From JBCBSP01 sp039819095 (GTDB lineage Bacteria; Pseudomonadota; Alphaproteobacteria; Caulobacterales; Maricaulaceae): a stretch of 64,000 nucleotides of DNA. Below the pieces are notes generated by a model. The model ran no database searches, was not told where the DNA came from, and saw only the letters and a program-made list of their open reading frames with translations. A program made the position numbers and the translations under genes. The stretch is taken from positions 124,001 to 188,000 of the forward strand of contig JBCBSP010000005.1 in assembly GCA_039819095.1 (NCBI GenBank). The letters are read 5' to 3'. Positions 1 to 9,123 of the stretch are shown here, piece after piece (position 1 is the first letter of the stretch; every line of letters begins with the position of its first letter).

Positions 1-2063
1 AGGCCGGCGGCTTCGGAAAGCCCGCCGCGTCCGGATATCTGCTGGGTCCATTCATGCGCGCCCGTCGCCGCGTCAAACCCGGCCGCGAAAGCGTTTCGGG
101 CGCCGTTCTGGACCCCGCCTGGCAGCGCATCGGACGTCTTGCCGGCGAGATAGACCTTGCCATCGGCCACCGAGATTGAGGACGCGGAATTGTCCTGAGC
201 CGAGCCCAGGAAGGTGACGTAGTCCACCGAAGCGCTCGCCCCGTCGCTAATCCGGGTCAGCATGGCGTCGCGCCCGCCGGCATTGGCCGTGACAACCGCA
301 CCCGGCGCAAAAGCCGGGCCGGCCGCGCCGGACAGATAGATCGCGCCATCATCGCCGACCGCCAGCCCGCCAATGCGGCCGTCATCAAGATCACCGAGAT
401 CCAGCGTCCAGACCGGGGCGCCGCTTCCATCATCGCCGGCGGCGTATTTGACCAGCTCGGCGCGGCCTTCGTTTTCGATGGCCAGGATCAGACCGCCATC
501 AGACGCTACGGCGCTCGCCTTGACGCGCTGATCGCCCGCGCCGGACCCGGCGCTGCGCGTATAGAGCGTGTCGCCGTCGGCGCCGAAGGCGCGCACATAA
601 CCGTCCTGGCCGCCGGTATTGATCGCGCCGCCGAGATTGGAGCGCGCCTGGCCGCTCACAAAGACCGTGCCGTCATCACCAATGGACACCGCATTCGCCG
701 CATCATCGGCGATCCCGCCAAAACGCCTGGCCCACTGTTCCACTCCGGCGGCGTCATACTTGACCACAAGCGAGTCGGTTCCGCCGACATCGGTGGTGTC
801 GCCCAGCGCGCCGGACACCTTGCCAGCCACCACAACATCGCCGGCGGCGTTCACCGCCACGCTCGCGCCGGCGGCTTCACCCGCCGCGCCGAGCGTGCGG
901 GCCCAGACCCGCTTGCCGGTGGAATCGTAGCGCATCAGCACCAGGTCTTCCTCGCCGCGCAGGCTCTGACCATCAATGGCGTTGCTGGAGCGCCCGACCA
1001 CGAACAGCCCGCCATCCTGGCTTCGGGCAACCGCATCGACATTCAAGGGTGAATTGGTCTCGCTGGTTTCTGTCTCGCCGTCATCGGTGGTGGTTTCGGT
1101 GACCACCGGGCTCGGCTCGATGCGCCGGGAGAAGGCTGCGCTTCCGCCAGACGCCAGATCGACGAATTTGGTGAACTGGCCGGCTGCGGTCTCGCCGTCG
1201 CCGGAGATGCCGGCCATATAGACCGCCGGCTGGCCGCCGGTTTCTGAGAAAGACACCTGCTCGGTGAGTATTCCCTGAATCTTGAAGCCGTAGCGATCAC
1301 CCTGAATGACGCCGTTCTCGTCTTCCTCGCCGATCTTGACCCGCTCAAAGCGCGTCAGCATGGAGGCCGCCTCCAGCTGCGTGTTGATATGATCGGCGAC
1401 GGAGTCCAGCGTGCGCGGCGTTGCGCCCATATCATCCAGATTGATGGCCACATCAGTGTCGACGCCGTTCTTGCGCACGGTGATGGTAAACTGCGTGTCG
1501 CCTTGGAAGGCGTCCACCTCAGCATCGAAGGCGCCGCTATGGATCACGCCGGTGGTGTATTGCGAGGCGCCGCGCGAGATGGCGAGCGTGCTTTCCGCCT
1601 TGCTCAACTCTTCGCCGCGCAGGACCGAGACGCCTTCCAGCGTCATATCCTCGAAAAAGCCGTCGAGCTGCGTCACGCCCTCCTGGAAGCGCCGGTCCCA
1701 GAATTGCCGGTCGACATCGCTGGCTGACTTGTCCGATGCGGCGGCGGCCAGGGACTGAAGCCGGCGCAGTCCCTGATACATGGCGAACAGCGTCTTCTCA
1801 TCTTCGCCGGTCTCGACATCGGAGAAGGCGCCCAGTTCAGGATCGAAAAAGACGCCGCTGGCCAGCACCGAGCGCTGAACCTCGTCAAGCGCGCGCACTT
1901 CGCCGCGCGGGTCCCAGGGCGGCACCACCTCGTCTGATCCGGCGCCGCCATTGAGGGCGTTCGCAGAAGCCCCGGACAGCTGCTGAGGCGCGCTCGCGGC
2001 CTGCCGCACGGCGTTCTGTGAGGCGAACCAAGCGCCCAAAACAGCTCCGGAAATCGCGCCCAA
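1..2063 (-). CDS. FlaEY-like flagellar protein with beta-propeller repeats (partial, C terminus outside window)
   Basis: The open frame runs from a TTG codon at 2063 through the left edge, so the C terminus is missing. Seven bases before the TTG sits a good ribosome site (AGGAG); an in-frame TGA lies just upstream and no ATG is available. Residues ~1-30 are hydrophobic and small (GAISGAVLGAWF). Residues ~30-330 are a helical region plus a part reminiscent of flagellin or hook-associated proteins. The rest is a series of ~50-residue blade-like repeats with DGG/ADG turns and VxVxG strands (for example VFVSGQARSNLGGAI, VYLAGKTSDALPGG), as in SBBP/beta-propeller proteins. Caulobacter FlaEY, needed for normal flagellin production and filament assembly, has this type of sequence. 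The position next to pseB and the flagellins supports a flagellar role. The exact function is inference. Confidence 0.7.
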   Translation of the reverse strand, partial: MGAISGAVLGAWFASQNAVRQAASAPQQLSGASANALNGGAGSDEVVPPWDPRGEVRALDEVQRSVLASGVFFDPELGAFSDVETGEDEKTLFAMYQGLRRLQSLAAAASDKSASDVDRQFWDRRFQEGVTQLDGFFEDMTLEGVSVLRGEELSKAESTLAISRGASQYTTGVIHSGAFDAEVDAFQGDTQFTITVRKNGVDTDVAINLDDMGATPRTLDSVADHINTQLEAASMLTRFERVKIGEEDENGVIQGDRYGFKIQGILTEQVSFSETGGQPAVYMAGISGDGETAAGQFTKFVDLASGGSAAFSRRIEPSPVVTETTTDDGETETSETNSPLNVDAVARSQDGGLFVVGRSSNAIDGQSLRGEEDLVLMRYDSTGKRVWARTLGAAGEAAGASVAVNAAGDVVVAGKVSGALGDTTDVGGTDSLVVKYDAAGVEQWARRFGGIADDAANAVSIGDDGTVFVSGQARSNLGGAINTGGQDGYVRAFGADGDTLYTRSAGSGAGDQRVKASAVASDGGLILAIENEGRAELVKYAAGDDGSGAPVWTLDLGDLDDGRIGGLAVGDDGAIYLSGAAGPAFAPGAVVTANAGGRDAMLTRISDGASASVDYVTFLGSAQDNSASSISVADGKVYLAGKTSDALPGGVQNGARNAFAAGFDAATGAHEWTQQISGRGGLSEAAG

Positions 2064-2247
2064 GGCGGTCGCTCCTGCGATCAGGCCGGCACACCCGGCC
2101 CATCAAGGCTCCATTTTCGCCTGGAGGCCCGAATAAAGCGTTACGGCCCGGCTTTTCCACGCCCCGGCGCCGGCTCGTCTCGACGCGGCTCATCGGCCCG
2201 GTACCATGCGGCTTCGTCATCCTCTCGTCCGAAGTGATTCGCACTCG

Positions 2248-3363
2248 ATGAACAGTCCTTTCGCCAGCCCCGATCCGAACGCGGCCAAGCCCGCAGCAAT
2301 GGATGGCGAAGACCCGGCGCGCGCGCTGTTTCTGGAGCGCGATTTTCGTAAGCCGCGCATGGATCTGTCCGGCAAGACGGTGCTGGTGACCGGCGGCACG
2401 GGGTCCTTCGGGCGCCACTTCGCGCAGATGGTTCTGGATGAGTTTGCGCCGAAAAAGCTCATCATCTTCTCCCGCGACGAGCTGAAGCAGTACGAGATGG
2501 CCCAGCTTTTCCCAGCCGGCGGTGACGGGCCGATGCGCTATTTCATCGGCGATGTGCGCGATGAGGGCCGGCTCGATATGGCGATGCGCGGCGTTGACGT
2601 GGTGGTGCACGCCGCGGCGCTGAAGCATGTCACCATCGCCGAATACAATCCGTTCGAATGCATTCGCACCAACGTGCTTGGCGCGGAGAATGTCGTGCGC
2701 GCGGCGATCAAGCAGGGCGTTCGTCATGTGGTGGCGCTGTCCACCGACAAGGCGGCGAGTCCGATCAATCTGTATGGCGCGTCCAAGCTGGCGTCGGACA
2801 AGATCTTCACCGCCGCCCAGGCGATGGGCGGCGAGGACGGGCCGCGCTTTTCCGTCGTGCGCTATGGCAATGTGGTCGGCTCGCGCGGCTCTGTGGTGCC
2901 CTTCTTCAGGAAACTCGCCGAGGACGGCGCCGACCATCTGCCAATCACCGATGAACGCATGACGCGCTTCTGGATCACCCTGACCCAGGGCGTGAATTTC
3001 GTCCTGTCGGCTCTGGGCTCGGCGCGCGGCGGGGAGATTTTCGTTCCGAAAATTCCGTCCATGCGGACCTGCGATCTGGCGCGCACCCTCGCGCCGGACC
3101 TGTCTCACAGGATCATCGGGATCCGACCCGGCGAAAAACTGCATGAAGTGATGATCACGACCGATGATGCACGCTCCACGCTGGAGCTGGATGATCGCTT
3201 CGTCATCCTGCCGTCCGGCCCGGCGCGGGTTCGCGATCAGTGGCTGGAAGCCGGCGCACGCCCGGTTCCCGACGGGTTCGCCTATACCTCCGACGCGAAC
3301 CCGGAACGGCTCGACGCCCGCTCTCTGCACGCACTCCTGCAGGACCGTTTCACAGCAGGCTGA
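2248..3363 (+). CDS. pseB: PseB/FlmA: UDP-GlcNAc 4,6-dehydratase (inverting)
   Basis: This enzyme does the first step of pseudaminic acid synthesis, converting UDP-GlcNAc to the 4-keto-6-deoxy-L-arabino-hexulose. It is a short-chain dehydrogenase of the extended type. The NAD-binding loop is TGGTGSFG, and the catalytic Asp-Lys and Tyr of PseB are visible in STDKAASPINLYGASK. The family core starts at MDLSGKTVLVTGG (ATG at 2359). An in-frame ATG at 2248 adds 37 residues and one at 2206 adds 51; neither has a strong ribosome site, so the start is uncertain. pseG follows after two bases, implying co-transcription. The Caulobacter equivalent is FlmA, required for flagellin glycosylation. Confidence 0.93.
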   Translation: MNSPFASPDPNAAKPAAMDGEDPARALFLERDFRKPRMDLSGKTVLVTGGTGSFGRHFAQMVLDEFAPKKLIIFSRDELKQYEMAQLFPAGGDGPMRYFIGDVRDEGRLDMAMRGVDVVVHAAALKHVTIAEYNPFECIRTNVLGAENVVRAAIKQGVRHVVALSTDKAASPINLYGASKLASDKIFTAAQAMGGEDGPRFSVVRYGNVVGSRGSVVPFFRKLAEDGADHLPITDERMTRFWITLTQGVNFVLSALGSARGGEIFVPKIPSMRTCDLARTLAPDLSHRIIGIRPGEKLHEVMITTDDARSTLELDDRFVILPSGPARVRDQWLEAGARPVPDGFAYTSDANPERLDARSLHALLQDRFTAG

Positions 3364-3365
3364 TC

Positions 3366-4400
3366 ATGCCGGACCGAGCGCGCATCCTGTTTCGCTGCGA
3401 CGCCGGTGCGGCGCTCGGCGGCGGTCACGTCATGCGCTGTCTCACACTGGCGGACGAACTCGCCCGGCAAGGCGCTGAAATCGATTTCCTGGTCAATGAC
3501 GAAGCCCTGATGGTGGTCCCCGCCCTCGACCGCTCGGTCTATAAGGTGCGCACGGTCGAAAGCCTTGGCGGGACCGGTCAGGCCGAGGCGATGGCGGCGG
3601 ACATCATCGTGTTCGACCACTATGGGCTCGGGGCTGAGGATCACCGCGCGGCCCGACCAAACGCCCGGCATATCGTCGTCATTGATGACCTGGCCGACCG
3701 CGCCTATGACTGCGATCTTCTCATCGACCACAACCACGCCAAGACCGAGGCGGATTATGCCGGGCGGACGCCGCCCGGTGCGCGCGTGCTCGCCGGCGCG
3801 CAGTTTGCGCTGATCCAGCCCGGTTTCGCAGCCACCCGCAGCGCCAGCCTGGAGCGCCGAGCGGGCGCGCGCCTGAACCGCGTGCTGATCAGTTTCGGAC
3901 TGACCGATGTGGGCGGCGTATCGCGTCAGGCCTATCACGCCGTTCGCGCAGCGCTGCCCGATTGCCAGGTCGAGATCGTGGTTGCAGCCCGCGCGCCGAG
4001 CCGGGCGGAGCTGGAAGCCTGCGCGCGCACCGATCCGCTCGTGCGGCTGCATGCCGAGGCGCAGGACATGGCCGCGCTGATGAGCCGGGCCGATCTGGCG
4101 CTCGGCGGGGCGGGCGGCAGTGCGCTGGAGCGTTGTGTGATGGGGCTGCCCAGCCTGACGATCACGGTGGCGGACAATCAGCTCGCGCTGGCCGCAGCGC
4201 TGCACGAGGCCGGAGCAGCGATGTCGCTGGGCCCGGCGCCGGCGGATGCGGCGCGCATCACGCGCGCCCTGCACAATCTGAAGGCGGCGCCGGCCATGCT
4301 TCGTCTGATGAGCGAGCGCGCAGCGACGATCTGCGATGGCCGCGGCGCAGAACGCGCCGCACGCGCCATCCTGTCCCTTTTTGACCAGGTCATGACCTAA
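3366..4400 (+). CDS. pseG: PseG: UDP-2,4-diacetamido-2,4,6-trideoxy-beta-L-altropyranose hydrolase
   Basis: It removes UDP from the bis-acetylated sugar nucleotide ahead of condensation with PEP. The N terminus FRCDAGAALGGGHVMRC carries the GxGHxxR loop whose His is catalytic in PseG. The C-terminal half (ALGGAGGSALERCVMGLPS) is the GT28/MurG-type nucleotide-binding fold. About 344 residues is within the family range. The chosen ATG lies two bases after the pseB stop; a longer frame starting at 3240 would run inside pseB and is rejected. Its stop codon overlaps that of the convergent pseC. A second PseG-like gene lies at 13245, so the two may act on different substrates. Confidence 0.9.
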   Translation: MPDRARILFRCDAGAALGGGHVMRCLTLADELARQGAEIDFLVNDEALMVVPALDRSVYKVRTVESLGGTGQAEAMAADIIVFDHYGLGAEDHRAARPNARHIVVIDDLADRAYDCDLLIDHNHAKTEADYAGRTPPGARVLAGAQFALIQPGFAATRSASLERRAGARLNRVLISFGLTDVGGVSRQAYHAVRAALPDCQVEIVVAARAPSRAELEACARTDPLVRLHAEAQDMAALMSRADLALGGAGGSALERCVMGLPSLTITVADNQLALAAALHEAGAAMSLGPAPADAARITRALHNLKAAPAMLRLMSERAATICDGRGAERAARAILSLFDQVMT

Positions 4401-5566
4401 AGACCGAGCGCACGGCCCAGCGCTGCGGCGACATAGTCGGGATCATCGTCCTGCATGTCGGCGAAAAGGGGCAAAGAGAGCGTACGGGCATAGTAGCGCT
4501 CGGCGCCTTCAAGACGCTGCTCGCCATAGAGCGCGCGGTAATAGGGCTGGCGGCAGACCGGAATATAGTGAACCTGACTGCCCACCCCCTCAGCCTTCAG
4601 CCGCTGCATGACAGCGGCGCGCGAAACGCCGGCAGCCTCGAAATCAATGCGCACATTATACAGGTGCCGGCACGGATTGAGGCCGTCCGGCTGGGCGGGC
4701 GGCCGCACCAGCGGGCCCAGCACGCTGAGCGCCTCACCATAGCGTGCGGCGAGCGCGCGGCGACGCGCGGCGAACCAGTCCAGCCGGGCCAGTTGCGATC
4801 GACCGAGCGCGGCATTGATGTCCGGCATTCGGTAATTCCAGCCCAGAGCCTGCATCTCATACCACCAGGGCTCATCCCGGCCCGCGCGGCGCTGAAGTCG
4901 GTCCGGGTCGCGCACCATGGCGTGAGAGCGCCGGTCGGTCATGCGCGCGGCGAGCGTGCGATCGCCGGTGGTGATCATGCCGCCCTCCCCGCAGGCCAGC
5001 GTCTTGACCGGGTGGAAGGAGAAGGTCGCCGCATCGCTGAACGCGCAGGCGCCCACCCGATGTCCCGCCGTGTCCAGCGAAGCCAGAGCATGGCAGCTGT
5101 CTTCAACCACGACCGCTCCAGCCTCGCGCGCCAGAGCCGAGATCGCCGCCATGTCACAGCTCAGCCCAGCCAGATGAACGGGAAGCACGGCGGCGGGCTT
5201 CGGCGCCTGATCCAGAGCCGCGGCCAGCGTGGCGGGCGTCAACAGCCCCGTCTCAGGGTCGACATCGGCGAAACGGACATCGGCTCCGCAATAGCGCGCT
5301 GCATTGGCTGTCGCCAGGAAGGTGATGGCCGGCACGATGCAGACATCGCCCGGCCTCACGCCCAGCCCGTCCAGCGCCAGATGCAGCGCGGCGGTCGCGC
5401 TGTTGCAAGCGACGGCGTGAGGCGCGCCCACGGCGGCGGCGAACTCTGTCTCGAAGGCGGCGATCTCAGGCCCGGTGGTGAGGTAATCGCTGTCCAGCAC
5501 GCGCAGGACCGCCTCGCGATCGCCGGCGCTGATCGACTGGCGGCCATAGGGAAGAAACCGGCGCAT
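4397..5566 (-). CDS. pseC: PseC/FlmB: UDP-4-amino-4,6-dideoxy-N-acetyl-beta-L-altrosamine transaminase
   Basis: This PLP-dependent DegT/DnrJ/EryC1 aminotransferase catalyses the second step of pseudaminic acid synthesis. The PLP lysine is seen in SFHPVKTLACGEGGMI, preceded by the usual VVEDSCHALA. The length of about 389 residues is typical. The ATG at 5566 is preferred over a GTG at 5581 because GGAGG lies eight bases before it. It converges on pseG with overlapping stop codons, an unusual arrangement given that pseB and pseC act consecutively but sit here on opposite strands. The Caulobacter counterpart is FlmB. Confidence 0.92.
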   Translation of the reverse strand: MRRFLPYGRQSISAGDREAVLRVLDSDYLTTGPEIAAFETEFAAAVGAPHAVACNSATAALHLALDGLGVRPGDVCIVPAITFLATANAARYCGADVRFADVDPETGLLTPATLAAALDQAPKPAAVLPVHLAGLSCDMAAISALAREAGAVVVEDSCHALASLDTAGHRVGACAFSDAATFSFHPVKTLACGEGGMITTGDRTLAARMTDRRSHAMVRDPDRLQRRAGRDEPWWYEMQALGWNYRMPDINAALGRSQLARLDWFAARRRALAARYGEALSVLGPLVRPPAQPDGLNPCRHLYNVRIDFEAAGVSRAAVMQRLKAEGVGSQVHYIPVCRQPYYRALYGEQRLEGAERYYARTLSLPLFADMQDDDPDYVAAALGRALGL

Positions 5567-5652
5567 CGTGCTCGCCTCCACGCTTGAACGCGAACTTGAT
5601 ATGAGTCGCGCCGCTTCGCCGAGCAGAAGGCGCGAACCGGCCCCCAGAACAG

Positions 5653-5689
5653 GAAACGCCCGGAGCCGCGTAAACGACCACCGGGCGCT
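5653..5689 (-). terminator. Possible rho-independent terminator of flagellin gene 1
   Basis: Downstream of the flagellin stop (minus strand) the inverted repeat CGCCCGG/CCGGGCG with a 17-base loop is followed by a short TTT run. The loop is long and the T run short, so it is only a moderate candidate. Confidence 0.4.
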
Positions 5690-5721
5690 TCACCGTGGTG
5701 AGGCAGGCGAAAGGGTTGAGC

Positions 5722-6555
5722 TTAGCCGTTGAACAGCGACAGGATGATCTGCGGCTCGGAGTTGGCGATCGACAGCGCCTGAACCCCAAGCTGCTGCTTG
5801 ACCTGTAGCGCCTGCAATCGAGCGCTTTCGCTGGCGAGATCGGCATCGACGAGATTGCCCACGCCCTCGGTCAGGCTGTCCATCAGCTTGCCGACAAAGG
5901 TGTCGTGCGCCTCCATCTTCTTCACATCCGAGCCCATATTCGCCAGCGCCTGGTTCACATTGTCCAGGCTGGTGCGAATGGCTGAGACCGCAGCTGAGGC
6001 GAGCGAAACCGTGCCCAGGCTCGCGGTCGCCGCCAGGGTGATGATCGCGCCGCTGAACGACATGTTCTGCGCCCCGAGCGTGACCGTGCGCGAGGCGTCG
6101 GCATCGGCCAGGAAGGCGATTCCGCCGGTCACCGATCCGTTCAGAAGGTTGGCGCCGTCAAACTCGGCGTTCGACAGGATCACGCTGACCTGATCGACCA
6201 GGCTCTTGAAATCGGAATCATAAGCCTGACGCGAAAACGTATCGATGGACGGGTCCATCGCGGCGGTGGCTTTCTCGCGCATCTGGATCAGCAGATCAGA
6301 AATCGCCTCGCCCGCCGCGATGGCGACATCGCCGATTGAGATCGCGCGATCAAGAGAGGTCTGAACCGAGCTGAGCGCGCCGATGTCGGAGCGCATGCCC
6401 TGGGCCACGGCGAAGACGGAGGAATTATCCTTCGCGCCAGAGACCTTCAGCCCGGTATTGATCCGGTTCTGAACGCCATTGATGTCCTCATTGGTCTTAT
6501 TCAGATTCTGCAGCGCGATCATCGCGGCGGTGTTGGTGTGGACGCTTAGCGCCAT
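5722..6555 (-). CDS. Flagellin 1 (divergent member of the array)
   Basis: Filament subunit of 277 residues: the N-terminal flagellin domain (TAAMIALQNLNKTNEDING, residues ~9-140) and C-terminal domain (LQVKQQLGVQALSIANSEP near the end) are joined by a short centre. There is no D2/D3 insertion, as in Caulobacter FljK-type flagellins. It differs clearly from the other three flagellins: MALSVHTNTA start, no FNGTNLI core (FDGANLL instead), and an IILSLFNG end. It may therefore be a specialised or minor subunit. The centre is rich in Ser/Thr, the likely glycosylation targets. A sigma-54 type promoter lies 65-79 bases upstream. Confidence 0.95.
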   Translation of the reverse strand: MALSVHTNTAAMIALQNLNKTNEDINGVQNRINTGLKVSGAKDNSSVFAVAQGMRSDIGALSSVQTSLDRAISIGDVAIAAGEAISDLLIQMREKATAAMDPSIDTFSRQAYDSDFKSLVDQVSVILSNAEFDGANLLNGSVTGGIAFLADADASRTVTLGAQNMSFSGAIITLAATASLGTVSLASAAVSAIRTSLDNVNQALANMGSDVKKMEAHDTFVGKLMDSLTEGVGNLVDADLASESARLQALQVKQQLGVQALSIANSEPQIILSLFNG

Positions 6556-6619
6556 TGGTCTTCTCCCGTTGCACCGAAGCGCGAAGCCTTTGGCTCGCGC
6601 GGTATCTGATGGCTACGGA

Positions 6620-6634
6620 GCAAACCGGAGGCCA
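6620..6634 (-). promoter_or_regulatory. Sigma-54 type promoter of flagellin 1
   Basis: On the minus strand TGGCCTCCGGTTTGC matches the TGGC-N7-TTGC core with exact -24/-12 spacing. It lies 65-79 bases before the start codon. Late flagellar genes of Caulobacter-type bacteria use this promoter class. Only a half palindrome (TTGCCG near 6727) is seen further upstream. Confidence 0.6.
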
Positions 6635-6773
6635 AACGGGCAGATCAGGATAATGCTATATATATCAATACAATAAAAATACGCGAGGCCCTTCAGGCAT
6701 CGCGTGCAACACGTCAGATATTGCCGATGGCGCGCCCGCGTCAGGCAGAATTAGCCGGGCGCGCCGTTCAGCG

Positions 6774-7163
6774 TCAGGCGCTCTGGTCGATCACGCCGCC
6801 CTGTTTGGACCGCAGGAAAACGATCAGATCGACATAGGTTTCAGGCGGCCACTGGCGCACGGTCTCGCCGGTATCCGGGTTCTTGATGCGGTAGATGAAC
6901 TGACCGGCTTCCTCGTCCCGATCAATTTGAAGACGCGCGCGACCGGACGCGTTGATCTCCGCGCGCATGCGTTCGATGGCTTCTACCTTGTCCTGTTCGC
7001 CAACCGGTTCCACAGCGCCAAGCGAGCCGACAGCCACAACGGTGTCGGACGCCTCCTCGGCGGGTTTCTTCGGACCGCGCGGCGGCGGGGCAGTCGTGTC
7101 GCCTTGTCGCGGATCAAGCCCGCCGCCCAGCGGCGCGCTGGGTAAAACAATATCTGTTCTCAT
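6774..7163 (-). CDS. FlaG-like flagellar protein
   Basis: This 129-residue protein sits between flagellin genes. The first ~60 residues are proline-rich and probably disordered. Residues ~75-115 carry the FlaG pattern, in which a predicted beta strand is followed by YRIKNPDTGETVRQWP, matching the family's VKVxDPxTGEVIRQIP. FlaG proteins affect filament length or assembly. The position between flagellins 1 and 2 supports this. No promoter was recognised for it, and read-through from the upstream flagellin 2 would have to pass a strong hairpin at 7229-7275. Confidence 0.75.
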   Translation of the reverse strand: MRTDIVLPSAPLGGGLDPRQGDTTAPPPRGPKKPAEEASDTVVAVGSLGAVEPVGEQDKVEAIERMRAEINASGRARLQIDRDEEAGQFIYRIKNPDTGETVRQWPPETYVDLIVFLRSKQGGVIDQSA

Positions 7164-7228
7164 CCTCCTTCGTCGGGCGCTTTAAACGCCCTTCGCCTCC
7201 TGTTGGGGCGGTCTCATCTCCTCCTCGA

Positions 7229-7275
7229 AGAAAAGCGGCGGCGGGCGCGGAACCCCACGAACAGCGCCCGCCGCC
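7229..7275 (-). terminator. Rho-independent terminator of flagellin 2
   Basis: A 12-base GC-rich stem (GGCGGCGGGCGC with GCGCCCGCCGCC) lies just after the flagellin 2 stop on the minus strand and is followed by GCTTTTCTTC. Confidence 0.75.
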
Positions 7276-7288
7276 ATCTCAGCTTCGA

Positions 7289-8116
7289 TTACCGGAAGAA
7301 TCCGAGAACCGTGCTCGGCGCAGAGTTCGCGATCGACAGCGCCTGAATGCCAAGCTGCTGCTTGACCTGAAGCGACTGCAGACGCGCGGACTCTTTAGCC
7401 AGATCCGCGTCAACCAGATTGCCGATGCCGGTTTCCAGAGCGTCGGAGAGCTTGCCCACAAACGTCTTGTGGATCTCCAGCGATTTGGAGCCGGTGCCCA
7501 GACGGGCGAGCGAGGCATTCAGATTGTCCAGCGAGGTATCGATCGTACCAGCCAGCGTGGACGCAGCTGCCGCCGTCGCGAAGGACGCCGTCGCCGCCAC
7601 TGTGACGATAGCCCCGCCAAGGCTCATGTTCTCGTCATCAATCGAGATCGTGTTCGAACCGTCAGCATTCGCCAGAGCGGAAATGCCGGCGGTGTTGGAA
7701 CCGTCGATCAGATTGGTGCCGTTGAACTCAGCGTTGGACACGATCGTGGTGACCTGATCACGCAGCGCCTTGAAGTCCTCATTGAGGGCCGTGCGAGACG
7801 CTGTATCGAGCGAGGTGTCCGCCGCAGCGAGAGCTTTCTCTTTCATCTCAATCAGGAGATCTGAGATAGCCTCGCCACCGGCGAGCGCCACGTCGACAGT
7901 CGAAACCGCCAGATCGATGGAGTTGTTGACAGCTTGGTAGCCGCCGACATCAGCGCGCATCGACTGGGCGATGGCGAACACGCCGCCATCGTCTTTCGCG
8001 GACGACACCGCAAGACCCGTGTTGATGCGCTGTTGAACCTGCTGCAAGTCCATATTGGTCTTGTTCAGGTTCTGCAGGGCGATCATCGCCCCGGGGTTGG
8101 TATTGATGGTAGCCAT
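7289..8116 (-). CDS. Flagellin 2 (near-duplicate of flagellin 3)
   Basis: A 275-residue filament subunit with the usual N-terminal (NTNPGAMIALQNLNKTN) and C-terminal (KQQLGIQALSIANSAPS) flagellin domains. The 5' ~200 bases and the 3' ~220 bases are almost identical in nucleotide sequence to flagellin 3, whereas the middle (residues ~125-200) differs; this pattern suggests gene conversion or a recent duplication with a diversifying centre. The start is ATG with AGGAG upstream. No sigma-54 promoter was found in the 108 bases before it, so it may be read from the flagellin 3 promoter. Confidence 0.97.
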   Translation of the reverse strand: MATINTNPGAMIALQNLNKTNMDLQQVQQRINTGLAVSSAKDDGGVFAIAQSMRADVGGYQAVNNSIDLAVSTVDVALAGGEAISDLLIEMKEKALAAADTSLDTASRTALNEDFKALRDQVTTIVSNAEFNGTNLIDGSNTAGISALANADGSNTISIDDENMSLGGAIVTVAATASFATAAAASTLAGTIDTSLDNLNASLARLGTGSKSLEIHKTFVGKLSDALETGIGNLVDADLAKESARLQSLQVKQQLGIQALSIANSAPSTVLGFFR

Positions 8117-8224
8117 TTCTTGGCTCCTTTCTGCTTTCTGCGTTCAAACCAAGTGCGCATTTTGCGCACCCTTATCCGGCGGCTCGCCAGAACGAGCCGG
8201 ACCAGCCGCCGAATTCATTGCCGA

Positions 8225-9049
8225 TTACCGGAAGAATCCGAGAACCGTGCTCGGCGCAGAGTTCGCGATCGACAGCGCCTGAATGCCAAGCTGCTGCTTG
8301 ACCTGAAGCGACTGCAGACGCGCGGACTCTTTGGCCAGATCCGCGTCAACCAGATTGCCGATGCCGGTTTCCAGAGCGTCGGAGAGCTTGCCCACAAACG
8401 TCTTGTGGATCTCCAGCGATTTGGAGCCGGTGCCCAGACGGGCCAGTGCGGCGTTCAGATTGTCCAGAGACGTGCCAATCGCCGTAGCGGCGTCGGACGC
8501 GGCGGTCACCGTGTTGACCTGGGTTCCACCGGTGATCGTGATGGTGGAGCCCGAAAGGCTCAGGTCCTCAGCCGCGATGGTGATCGTGTTCGACCCGTCG
8601 GCATTCGCCAGAGCCGAAATCGCCGTCGCGCCATTCTCGATCAGATTGGTGCCGTTGAACTCCGCATTGTCCACAATGGTGGAGATCTGGTCGCGCAGCG
8701 CCTGGAAGTCTTCGTTCAACGCCGTACGCGAGGCCGCGTCCAGGGACGTGTCAGCAGCCGCCAGCGCCTTTTCCTTCATCTCGATCAGCAGGTCGGAAAT
8801 CGCTTCGCCACCGGCGAGGGCGACATCAACCGTCGATGAGGCGAGATCGATGGAGTTGTTGACGGCTTTGTAGCCGCCGACATCAGCGCGCATCGACTGG
8901 GCGATGGCGAATACGCCGCCATCATCTTTCGCGGACGACACCGCAAGACCCGTGTTGATGCGCTGTTGAACCTGCTGCAAGTCCATATTGGTCTTGTTCA
9001 GGTTCTGCAGGGCGATCATCGCCCCGGGATTCGTATTGATCGTAGCCAT
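8225..9049 (-). CDS. Flagellin 3
   Basis: A 274-residue filament subunit. The frame is open upstream to 9178, but the ATG at 9049 gives the family start MATINTNPG. Domain layout is as in flagellin 2; the Ser/Thr-rich centre (SGSTITITGGTQV) is the likely glycosylated, surface-exposed part. It has the best regulatory region of the array: a sigma-54 type promoter at 9124-9138 and three palindromes at 9226-9294. The terminator of flagellin 4 lies further upstream at 9362. Confidence 0.97.
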   Translation of the reverse strand: MATINTNPGAMIALQNLNKTNMDLQQVQQRINTGLAVSSAKDDGGVFAIAQSMRADVGGYKAVNNSIDLASSTVDVALAGGEAISDLLIEMKEKALAAADTSLDAASRTALNEDFQALRDQISTIVDNAEFNGTNLIENGATAISALANADGSNTITIAAEDLSLSGSTITITGGTQVNTVTAASDAATAIGTSLDNLNAALARLGTGSKSLEIHKTFVGKLSDALETGIGNLVDADLAKESARLQSLQVKQQLGIQALSIANSAPSTVLGFFR

Positions 9050-9123
9050 TTCTTGGCCCTCTCCGTAGCTTCGATGGAGACGCGCTTTTTGCACGCCAGG
9101 TCTTCTGACCCGCCACACGCGCA

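Noticed and set aside
1885..3330. Minus-strand frame of 481 codons across pseB
   Set aside because: It is antisense to pseB, whose motifs are intact; low-complexity His/Arg-rich product.
8117..8224. A separate sigma-54 promoter for flagellin 2
   Set aside because: Both hairpins (GTGCGCA/TGCGCAC and CGGCTCG/CGAGCCG) are visible, but no -24/-12 pair with correct spacing.
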